In this document: piece by piece, positions 54,672-64,000 of the stretch
How the letters are laid out: each line of letters begins with the position of its first letter
How positions within the stretch are numbered: the first letter of the stretch is position 1
From: Suillus spraguei
Lineage: Eukaryota; Basidiomycota; Agaricomycetes; Boletales; Suillaceae
Length of the DNA stretch: 64,000 nucleotides
Direction of reading: 5' to 3'
Assembly (NCBI GenBank): GCA_016800925.1
Contig: JABCPU010000199.1
Location: 1-64,000 of the forward strand
Notes under the pieces: generated by a model
Told to the model about the DNA's origin: nothing
Database searches by the model: none
Seen by the model: the letters and a program-made list of their open reading frames with translations, nothing else
Made by a program: the position numbers and the translations under genes

Positions 54672-56098
54672 TGAGAACAAAAAGAAAAAGAACCAAACTA
54701 TGCAAGACGATGACAGTGGCTTGCAGCCTTCCAGCAAAGAGAAGGGTGGCATTCATGCCATCATCGCAGAGAAGATCTTTGCCAGAGATGTTCACTATGG
54801 CAAATACTATCAGGCATACCCTCAAAAGTTCACAGTTGCAGTTGGAAACCGTCTTACCTTGTGAGTATTTTTCTTTTCTTCACCTCTTATATTCTGATTT
54901 TCCTAGGCTCAAAAACAAATACTGAACACAACAAGCAAGGTTTAATCAGACTGGCAGTGGAGTTGATCCCAGGGATCCAAGTGCAGTGGCCAATCTACAT
55001 GGTGAGTCTTTTTTTTTATAATACTCAACCAATGCTGATTAACTTGTAGAGGATGTACTCAGACAGCTTCCAACCTATAACGAGCTCAACGAGTTATGGT
55101 GCAGCATCCCATCATATGCCCCCAAGGCATTCTCATCCGATCACAAAGCTGATCACTCTGGCCACCTTCTGTCTATCATGCACACAAAAGGTGCTCCCAC
55201 TTCCACAGCTGCTGCTAGCAGCTGCCCAGCTCTGGATGATGACAACAAATTTTATGATGAAAATGCTGATATTGAACTTGATGGCTCAGATCCGTCTCAT
55301 GATCCAAAGAGTCTGTCACTTGTGGGCGACAATGACAATGACCTCAATTATAATATGCTGGGTGATGGTGAGATGGACAATGATGTGGAAGCTGGTGATG
55401 GTGAGATGAATGCTGATGCCAATGAAGATTATGACATGGCAGCATATGAGACTGCAACTTCTGGCAAGAATCGTGTTGATAAGCGGCCATGTCCATTCTC
55501 TCCTTCACCACCTCCTGAAATTGTTATTTCACCTACAATGGCACCCCACACCCCAGTATCCGACTCACAAGCATCATTTGCTAACTACACAAGCCACGCC
55601 ATTAGCTGCACATCTCTTTCCAAACCCTGCCGGCCCCCTTCTTCTGTAGCATCCTCTATCCTAAGCTCATCAGCATGATCATGCTCTTCATCTGGATCTG
55701 CACCGACACCTTCGCCAACATCAAACACATTGTTGTCCACCAAGGCAAAAAGTGTCAAATGTGTGCAGTCTGATATCACTGATGTTCATGACAAGGTGCA
55801 GTTGCTTGCGCAGGGGGTGGCAGCTGAGTGCTACACTGCAAAAGCAGACCAGAAAATGCTCAAGTTGCAGATCCACAAAAAGGACTGGGACCAGATGTGC
55901 TCTCTTAGCCAACAGTTGATTCAGCAGTCGAGCTCTTCACTTGAGCACCAGCGCACCATAGAATCAAATAATGCTGACATTCATCTTGAGCAAGCAAAAG
56001 CTCAAACACATGCCTCTGAGATAGAACTCCTCTGCCTCAAGCTCCAGCTAGGAGAGCAGCAGCTCCAGAAACAGAAACAGTGTGAAGCAGCATTGTGA
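54672..56098 (+). pseudogene. PIF/Harbinger partner protein (DNA-binding type)
   Basis: Three exons (54672-54860, 54907-55001, 55050-56098) with GT-AG introns. The product reads GIHAIIAEKIFARDVHYGKY, then FTVAVGNRLTLLKNKY, QARFNQTGSGVDPRDPSAVA and YNELNELWCSIPSYAPKAF. This is the Myb/MADF-like partner I associate with Boletales Harbinger elements. A low-complexity acidic region and a Gln/Leu-rich helical tail follow. TGA stops lie at 54923-54925 (after NKY, where Arg is likely) and 55676-55678. The 5' end is missing, cut near the LTR of element A. Convergent with the transposase at 56620-58122. Confidence 0.65.
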
Positions 56099-56619
56099 AT
56101 TGCTGAATGTTTGTTGTCATCTTGATTGTCTTTTTGACCTACCCTTGTAATACATCACGCATTTGTTTTGTTAGCTGTCATTGTCAGGTACTGTTGTTGT
56201 TGTTGTTGTCATTGTTGCTGTCTTTGTTTTTAGCATGCTTTTGATACACTTAGTAGCCTTGTTGCTTATGTAGAGTCTCTTCTCCCTGTACCCGCCCCCT
56301 GTGTAAATCATCTTGCTGCCATTTTTGATCACTAACCTTCCAAATTCAAGATATTCTGCCTGCACAGTGGTCTCTCACCTTTTATCGACACATTAGATCA
56401 TGTTCGCTCTATCGACCATGTACAACGGCGGTCTCTCACCTTCTATCGACACATTAGATCATGTTTGCTCTATCAACCATGTGCAAGAAGTTCCTCATGA
56501 AGGTCCCATGTGCAACCTTCTGTGGTCTGACCCTGATGACCATTGTGGTTGGGGTATTTCACTCCACAGGGCGGGGTACACATTTGGGCAGGCTACTAGT
56601 ACAGATTTTGATGAAATAT
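56099..56619. other. Spacer between convergent Harbinger genes
   Basis: Contains a TTG/TTGTTG microsatellite (near 56190-56215) and a direct repeat of GGTCTCTCACCTT[TC]TATCG and CACATTAGATCATGTT around 56370 and 56430. No gene supported. Confidence 0.5.
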
Positions 56620-58122
56620 CTATGGGTCTCTGCGCTCTGCATCAACACTATAAGGACTGTTGAGTAAGAGATCCATGAGCTCTATCTGGCACTGCTGGCC
56701 AGGGGTACCATCAGTGCCATTATCACCTATACCATCCTCCACTATAGCCACAAAATGTGCCCCTTGGTGATGAGCCCATTCAAATGTATCTTCGCTTTTG
56801 TGCTGTGCCTCAAACCAAATAATCATGTTGTGAAGTATGAAACAACACAAAATTCAATGGCTTGAGTAGTAAAGGTCTTTTTCTACGGTGATAGGGTGGC
56901 GAAGCTCTCGAAGAGATTGGAAATGTCCTTTGATAGCTGCAAAGGCATGTTCAACCCAAACCCAAACCTGAATAACCTTAAAATTAACAGAAGTTTTCGG
57001 GATGTTCAGAGTACATACACAGGAAAGGTGATAATTGAAAGTTCGTTGATTGTGTGTCAACACTCCATTCCGCGGTTTTTTGAATGGTGGAACACATCAC
57101 ATCTCTACCAGATATGCACTATCGGCTCATACCCAATGGTCATCATCAAGAAGGTCCATGTGCTCCTGATAGAGCCGAGTTGACTGGAATGCATATGCAT
57201 TGTGCGTGCTTCCTGCATGGCCAACAGAGTAGTCAGCTATGAAGAGGTTGTGAGGCATGATCACCAGCTGTAAAAATAAGTTCAATTGAATGTGTGAAAT
57301 TGAAAAAAAAACCTGGCAGTTTAGAGAGTAAGCACTTTTCCTGTTGAAAAAGACCTCACCATGAAGGCCAGGCTTGTTCATCAAGTTAGCTGCAGATCCA
57401 TCAATGGCAAATATGCCATTTTGCCACTCTGGGCAGGTCCTTTCCTCTAACCACTGACGAGCCTTCTCTGCATCATATGAATCAACTGTTGGGAAGTACA
57501 TAAACTCGTCATGCTGATATAATAGCGTGACCATTACACAGTTTGTGCAATTGGTGACAGACCTGACCCCAATCCCTGCCCATTGGGCGATATCTTGATT
57601 GGAAGCAGCATTTCCATAGTGTCCGGCACAATTAAGGAAGACAGTGAGCTGTATGGCAATGGGGAGCTGACGATTGTTTGAGTTGTTTTGAAATACTGGG
57701 TGACCACTGATCTGATCCAAGATGGCGTCAAAAACATCAGGGTTTACACGCAATTTTTGGCGAAATAAATCAACACGATTTTTGGCAAAGTGATTTAAGA
57801 GTTGAATCTGCGGAGCATGTGGGATAGGGCGACTTGGTTGATTGAGGACACCTGAGGCTTCAACCTCATCATGAAGAGCAGAAATTGAATCAAGGAGGAT
57901 ACTGTAATGTGTGATCATATCACTAGAGTCGCTGGAATTGCCACTAGTACTGTCAGAGAAATAGGGGGATAATAGGGAGGGTGGGGAGAGTATGATATCA
58001 GAATCCAAGTCACTGGCAGAACCATCTGTCATAACATGATCATAAAGTGCTGTCACTACCTCCATGGTAGTATTATTGATCTCCTCGATGAGTTGATCAT
58101 GAATTGACCAACAGGGGGGCAT
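56620..58122 (-). pseudogene. PIF/Harbinger (DDE_Tnp_4-type) transposase
   Basis: MPPCWSIHDQLIEEINNTTM to the end near 56620. Conserved blocks: LRVNPDVFDAILDQISGHPV, FLNCAGHYGNAASNQDIAQW, GIFAIDGSAANLMNKPGLHG, FFNRKSAYSLNCQ, LVIMPHNLFIADYSVGHAGS, RTFNYHLS, VEHAFAAIKGHFQSLRELRH and FILHNMIIWFE. Two introns of 45 and 51 bp (in-frame) are predicted after LNCQ and YHLS. Three TGA stops (57127-57129, 57097-57099, 56854-56856) each stand where Trp is expected. GSTHNA has Asn (57199-57201) where related proteins have Asp. Cut-and-paste activity is lost in this copy. Confidence 0.8.
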
Positions 58123-58689
58123 TGGTAGCAGTCAGCCGCAGTAGAGCGGAGTTTAAATCCTCTCTTGCTCATCGAGTACAACATCAAGCTCTATGCAAAC
58201 ATACACTGTGATGATATCTGAATTCTCCTCTCACTCTCAAACAGGTGTAGATCCTTCATCAGCAAAAGTGGCACAAGCTGACAAGGCCTTGGCAAATACC
58301 ATAAGCCTGGTGCATGCTTCCAAATATGGTCACAGGCATCAACAAGCCTGACGTAGGCTTCCAAATATGACTATGGGCCTTACAGGTGTCATGCCAGGCA
58401 TTGAAAGCTCACAGATTGCTCATAGAGTTGAGATAAGCACATATACAATATTTAGGCATGACGGATGTACTGTGAAGTATTATATACTGAAAAATATAAC
58501 ACTTATGACTATTCAATATTCTCCATACTCATCATAGTCCTCCTCATTATCTGCAGCACCCTCCCCATCCTCAGCACTAAGATAAATCTCACTATCATCA
58601 CCACCATTATCATCTTCATTGTTGTCCTCATCCTCATCCTCTATTATGTGCTTCTCCAGATCCCCATACCCAATGTAGTGAACAAAGTC
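58123..58689. other. No gene recognised
   Basis: Contains a short imperfect direct repeat (AAGCCTG..GTAGGCTTCCAAATATG and AAGCCTGGTGCATGCTTCCAAATATGG near 58300-58365) and AT-rich microsatellite-like ATCATC/CTCATCCTC sequence. Nothing coding. Confidence 0.4.
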
Positions 58690-59619
58690 ACACTGACCAT
58701 GAAAGTGCCATTTTACACAAGTGTCTCGTTACTGTCTACAGCGGCTACCGAGAAAACCCCTATAGTGAGCATTACCTCTTTTCGCTTCACCGGTACCATT
58801 TTCGCTCTGTGGATCCTTGCCCCTTACGTAATCTCGCTACCGATGTCCTCCTGTCCATTCTATTTCTGTCTAAGATCCATTGGTGCATAGCATATTTGTT
58901 TCTGCCGTTACTAAAGCTATGGCAAGACTTACCTTACCTTCCATGACACCACTTGCTCGCTGCATGCCTCTTAGCTAAATATCTCTATCTCGCTACCATT
59001 CTTGCTATGTATTCCGACCGTTCATGGTACATGTTAAAAAGGACTCTTCGCACATTCCAGTACTTTTACTTTTCCCTCTATGGTACACATGGTACTTAGG
59101 AATTGTCACCACTACTGTCTCTAATGGAATAAAGTCTTTCGCCAAAGTTACTGTCTCTTAAGAATTGTTTTACTGCTGCACGCACCACCGCTCGTTACTG
59201 CTTTCCCGTGCTTCACCGCTTGCACTACGCTTTCCCGCGCTTCACCGCTTGCGCTATGCTTTCCCGTGCTTCATGGCTATGCTTCACCGCTTGTTTTACT
59301 GCCAGTTTCCCACGCCTTACCGCAGTTTTACCACACGCACTACCACAGTTTTACCGCTCACACTACCGCTACCTTACCGCTATCTTGACATGCTCTACTG
59401 CTACTTTCCCATGGAGCGGAGGTCACTGCTAGCATCTCGCTACCTCCGACGGCAGTCTTGCACCACAGGTTGGGCATTATTGAACTATATCAACTTAGCA
59501 TTCCCTTTAGGGTTGAACGCTCTTGCTTTGCAAGTGAAGCAGACTAGACAGAGTGCAAGACTCGCATACTAGTTTAGGCTGTGGTTCATCTACAGCCCAG
59601 GCTAGATTGAATCTTTACA
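58690..59619 (+). repeat. R4 repeat, forward copy
   Basis: R4 with the TACCGC/TTTCCC low-complexity block (59190-59420) and the shared end CACCACAGGTTGGGCATTATTG ... GATTGAATCTTTACA. Frames of 74-135 codons here are translated low-complexity sequence. Left boundary approximate. Confidence 0.6.
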
Positions 59620-59639
59620 CCAAATTCACTGTGTTCATC

Positions 59640-62600
59640 CTCTAACTCTGAGCCTGCATCCAAACCGGCTTCATCGTCTGAATCTTCATCCCCATTGAGC
59701 TGATCCAAATGCTCCAGCAATTGACAACCCTGCAGCTCTTCTACATCTTTAGGTCCATCCTCCTCACCTTCATCCCCTTGGCCAGTGGCCTCCTCATCTT
59801 CATCCTAATTCATGGGCGATCCTGGCACATAAAACATCCCAGTATGTTTCCTTGCCTTCTTGAAAGGTACTGAGTCCAGGGCATCTCGGTCCTTGTAGAA
59901 ACTTTGTGTTGCCTCTTGAGTGGTCTTGTGTCCAACGCCGCCACCACAAAAGCGCATAAACGTGTCACAATCTACGAATCTACAAAATGGCGAGCATCAA
60001 GAGTGCATTTTAAATAAAAATACGCACTGATTGACATAATACCAATTAAAGTCTGCATCGAGGTCGCGTGGCTGTCAGGCAATTGAAGGAGGAAGTAGGG
60101 AGTATGTATAACGCTTGTCATATGCAGGGATTAGGTGGATGGCCCGTATCACATGCTGTGGGTCAATGAATCCAAACGTGTCTGCACCTACTCCATGTGC
60201 ATCAAAAAAAACAATCCTATGCAGCTGTCATGCTGCCCATCCAGAGTTGTGGTTTGAATCTCGGCAAAACCAACGGATCCAAAGAAAATTCATGTGCTGA
60301 GACGCGCGACTGTGAGATTGAGCACCAAAATATCTCATGTAGACGTGAAAAATTCCAATAATACATGCATACCAGTATGGATGCAGTGCAAGCTCACCAG
60401 GCTGGCTCTCCTCATTTGCAAGGACCATGATGTCAGCATGAACATGGGGGTTGAGTGAGTCTTGAGCCCGCCAAAGATCATATGTTGTATAATTGATTCG
60501 AAGCACCTTGTGCCTGTATATTTTGTTGTCAACAATAACAAGTGAGTTGCACTGTGTGTGTGAACATTTGCTCGCTGTCGTCATCAGAACCAGGCAGCCA
60601 ATTAAGTATATGATCTTTCAAGCGCGGTAAAAAGTCCTGTCACAAAAATTAGCGAAAAAGCGACAGTGAGTGAGAACATGCCTTGACTGCAAGGTCTTCA
60701 TGGTTCTTATGAAGCCAAGCTGTAAGGTCCCAGTGGAAGCAACGTGAATTCGAAATTTGGTACTGCGACTCTGGGGAACATTACAGTAGCAATTCATGCT
60801 CAGAGAAACTGACTGTTGGATGTGAATTCGTATCCCTAGCATCCTGGGCTTTCTGCCGAAGTTTGTATAGAAGTCGTTCATGGCGCTGTTGCTTTGCAAT
60901 AACTCGCATGAACTTGATTTTGTTGGTATGTACATAAAATCATTTGACTCGACGGTGCTCTAGTTCACCCTTGTGTTTACATTGAGTCATAATATGAAAC
61001 AAACTCACCACCTGTGTAGAGAAGTTATCTGTTGTTCCAAACAGCCAAATAGACTTGACGTAGTCTCCAAGCACATGAAGCTTGTATGTTGACATGTTGA
61101 AAAGAAGTGTCTGAGGGCCATCTGAAGCTGACATCTTTGGCAGTGCTTTTGATTTGCCCTTCTTTGAGTATGCAGGTTTGCAATGCTCACATGCAGCCAC
61201 TTCCTTTGGCAGCTCCTGAGTAACAAAGGCATCGCACATAATGTCCTTGAACCGATGCAAAGCCTGCCCAAGTCTAGTAGTTGAATTGTCGAGGAAATGC
61301 AACATGGTTTCGGTATGCAGTCTGAGTTTACCTAGGGCATGCCATGTTGCTAGCTCAAAGAGTAAGTCCAATATAATTTTGTTGTGCTTGCCAGGTAGTA
61401 GCCCTTCCAGCACAGGAATAGTGCACTGAGTCACATCAGACAAACATTAAATCTGAAACCATGCATGAACCTGCAAAATATCCTCAAAGTCTCTTGCGGC
61501 GAGCTTCGTGAGGTTTGAAATGTTGTGGTTGAATTTATGTATTGTATCCTGGCCAAAAGTTGGTATATTGCGAAATCTTTGAGTTGGTTAGTCTAGAAAG
61601 CAATGCAATGAATTCAGACCTCACCTTGCATCAAATTGTTGAATGGCATCCCCGCCAAAAGCATACATAATGCGTAACAAATGTGTAAGAGTACCCTTCC
61701 AGACTCCAAGCTCAAATTCATGCATGAAATCAGGTATGAACATCAAGTGAAAGTCAAACCCTAAGTGAGACAAATGTGCCGAGAAAGCATTCTTCAAAGT
61801 AATGAAGGCGTGAGGGACTTTTAATGTACAATGAATCATGAAACTCACTTGTGTTGGAACAAGAGAAGTTGGTCCAAGTACCTTGTCAATTACTGAGCTA
61901 GCAATGTTACACCCCTTGGTGAAAATCCAGTCTCAGACCATCTCAATCATGCTCTGACGAGCATGGTTATCCACTCATGCATCTCGTGTGCATCACAGTC
62001 TATCTAATTTTTATCGCAGCTGATAGATCTTGTCCTTTGGGATGAGGCATTGGGGACATGGAAATTTGCCGAGGAACTTAATACATGCAAGGAGAATTCT
62101 AAAATTTGAATGAGGTGTTGTACTGAAGGAGAGTTATAACTATGTACTTCTCTGGGTAATCCACTGCATAGGTAAAAAAATGAGGAAATACTCTGATAGA
62201 TGTTGTCCGCAAATAGGACAACAATTCAAGGAGTAAGATCCAGATGGCATGCATTAGATCACGTTTGAGATGGGTAAGAACTGCATTAGTTGCAGCTTTC
62301 CCATAGGTGTGCATATGATACTCATGTACAATATCTGGTAACTGCATATATTAGCATCAGAATTGACCATCATGAATCTAAACGCAAGCTTACCTTTGGA
62401 ATATATGCCAAATGATGCGCTGCAAATTTGAGTGGCTTGTTCCAGAGATACTTTGACTGGTTTCCAATCAACAGATAGATAGGCCATAGCACGGCATGCC
62501 TGAACAAAGCAAGATGTGTTGAGTCTGACCACAACATGATGGCCACAACAACCGTCTCTAGATTGCACCCCCAAGGCTGTGCCTTGATGTTCTGATGCTC

Positions 62601-63230
62601 CTCAAGCATGGCATCGGCTGTATAGACTTTGGTAATGATATGTTCAGGGAATTCATGTTCATCAGGGTGCCAGAAGACTTTGAAGGGAGTGGTGTGGAAT
62701 GTCCTTGATGACTTCTCTTCATTAGCCGACTTGATAACTTCAAGTGGCTTGTGATAGGTGAGCCCTTCAACTCCAAAATCGGGGGCATCTGCTTCCAATA
62801 TGAATTTCTCCTTCTCCACAGGCAGCTTAATCTTCACAGATGCATCATGCCACTTATCAGATGTAAACAGACCCGAGTTTGTGTCGTTGCCTGCCTGATC
62901 CATTCTTGTAGCCTCCCGAGATGCGGAAAATCCTCTCAAGTCCTCGCAGTCAAAATCTTCGGCAAGCATGACCTCTTGCACTAGGTGGTCAATGTCAGCA
63001 ATAGATCTACCTGTAGATGAGTTATAGAACCAACTCATGAGTCAAAAAGTTGTAACATTGAGGAAAGGTGTGAAGAAGGTCCGATTGACGGCATCAATGG
63101 CAGTACCAAAGCCTGCATACCAGGGCTGCTTATGCTCGTTGGGACCATCAGTCGGTTGGAATGTGCGGGAGTCGCAAACATTGTCAAAGGTGGTTATATT
63201 CTCTGGATTGTAGGATGGGAAACCTCCTAA
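59640..63230 (-). pseudogene. Plavaka-type transposase, degenerate
   Basis: Minus strand, many frames: WFYNSSTGRSIADIDHLVQE (about 63030), FHTTPFKVFWHPDEHEFPEH, MLEEHQNIKAQPWGCN, IMLWSDSTHLALFRHAVLWP, GNQSKYLWNKPLKFAAHHLA (62400), CPQCLIPKD (62050), FHLMFIPDFMHEFELGVWKG, THLLRIMYAFGGDAIQQFDA (61848-61621), HKIILDLLFELATWHALGKL, then IGIQ-type C-terminal blocks to an acidic tail near 59640. These are the signature blocks of basidiomycete Plavaka (CACTA-related) transposases. Four or more stops occur within 61850-62100 alone, three of them TGA. Introns are probable but not modelled. Non-functional. Confidence 0.8.
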
Positions 63231-63240
63231 GTATGAACAG

Positions 63241-63760
63241 TGTAATGAACATATTGGCACTGGCCTTGAAACCATATCTTTTAACACTCATCTCACATCT
63301 ATAGGAGTTACCACTTGTCTATGGCCGTCTTACCCCTTTAGCACATACCGGCGGCATCACACACTTACTGCACACCGTACTGACTGCCGCACCACATTCC
63401 ACATACCAATGTCCTTCCATGTCCTTGCCGCGTCCGCATAGCTCCATTTGGTGCATAGTTTGTACATGACTGTTTATCACTGATTCCACAGCAAGTCTTA
63501 TTACATTTTGCCTTGTGCCGCAGCTGCCTCGCACTACGTTTACATATGGCAGTTACTGCACTCAAGCGCTACTGATTTTGCCTAAAGCATTCCGAGTACA
63601 TATGATTTAGGATATAAGCACCGCATAGTCCACACGATACAGTACCTCATTTTCACCATACTATAGGTCAGGATTAGTGTCTAGCTCTGGATCTACCCAG
63701 TAGTAGACTTAGTCTTTAAAGTTCTTTACCGCTCATTAATTGATTTCGCTTGTTTACTGT
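63241..63760 (+). repeat. R3 repeat, 5' part
   Basis: TGTAATGAACATATTGG onward, cut at 63760 by the reverse R3 copy that begins at 63761. Short frames inside match those in other R3 copies and are discounted. Confidence 0.75.
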
Positions 63761-64000
63761 TGTAAAGATACAACCTAACCTGGGCTGTAGATAAACTACC
63801 TCCTAAGTTAGTATGTGAGTCTTGCACTCCGTCTAGTCTGCTTCACTTGTGAGAACAAGAGCGTTCGACCCTAATGGGGGATGCCTATTAGTATGGTCAA
63901 GTTCAAGTCAAACTTATGTATGAAAGAAGTGTTGTGGTCTGTGGTAAGTTGCCGCGGTCAGTGATGATGCCGCCGGAACTAGCATTGTGTGTAGCAGTGC
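63761..64000 (-). repeat. R3 repeat, reverse, cut by window end
   Basis: TGTAAAGATACAACCTAACC onward, the 3' end of R3 in reverse, inserted head-on into the preceding R3 copy and running off the window. Confidence 0.75.

Noticed and set aside
56620..57129. Alternative genetic code (TGA as Trp) suggested by the Harbinger stops
   Set aside because: Other Trp codons in the same gene are TGG, and TGA ends intact frames such as gag of element A; decay by transitions is sufficient.
58130..58185. tRNA-like B-box (GAGTTTAAATCC) near the Harbinger gene
   Set aside because: The T-stem does not pair, no proper A-box lies at the right distance, and no acceptor stem is visible.
59165..59572. 135-codon frame rich in Phe, Cys and His
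   Set aside because: It translates the TACCGC/TTTCCC low-complexity block of R4, which also gives frames in other copies.

Overview
The window reads as a repeat-rich, gene-poor stretch of a basidiomycete (Agaricomycetes) nuclear genome, most like an ectomycorrhizal Boletales such as Suillus, Rhizopogon, Pisolithus or Scleroderma. The reasons are short 40-60 bp GT-AG introns, chromodomain Ty3/gypsy elements, and relics of the KDZ, Plavaka and PIF/Harbinger transposase families together. Family names are recognised by eye from motifs; no database was searched.

Layout. 1-3.7 kb: repeat fragments plus broken pieces of host-type genes (a DBP2-like DEAD-box helicase end, a valyl-tRNA synthetase start, a hypothetical protein). 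3.7-13.6 kb: long solo repeats (called R2, R3, R4 here), a gypsy fragment (E), a minisatellite field and a broken hypothetical gene. 13.8-17.5 kb: the only multi-exon gene pair that looks intact, two divergently transcribed genes, one with a Zn2Cys6-like cysteine cluster, followed by a fold-back minisatellite array to 19 kb. 19-23.4 kb: more R2/R3/R4 repeats, including R3 inside R4 and a solo gypsy LTR inside R3. 23.9-25.0 kb: KDZ transposase relic. 25.8-54.6 kb: a nest of related chromodomain Ty3/gypsy elements. B is at 25.8-33.0 kb. D is at 33.0-47.8 kb, split by C at 34.1-41.6 kb. A is at 47.8-54.6 kb on the opposite strand. 54.7-58.1 kb: PIF/Harbinger two-gene element. 59.6-63.2 kb: Plavaka relic. 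The end is R3 repeats.

The gypsy family has the order LTR, PBS, gag (CCHC), protease, RT, RNase H, integrase, chromodomain, then an additional ORF (called ORF3) ending at the polypurine tract. ORF3 encodes two consecutive C2HC knuckles with a fixed spacing, followed by a G-[FY]-Y-x-A-L motif. Two ORF3 versions that otherwise hardly resemble each other keep exactly the same spacing. Eleven nucleotides just downstream of the LTR TATA box are complementary to the sequence next to the 5' LTR, which is the layout of Tf1/sushi-type self-priming. Every pol is broken. Many lesions, including those at catalytic residues and most differences between the two LTRs of element C, are CpG to TpG/CpA changes, which points to cytosine methylation or a RIP-like process acting on repeats.
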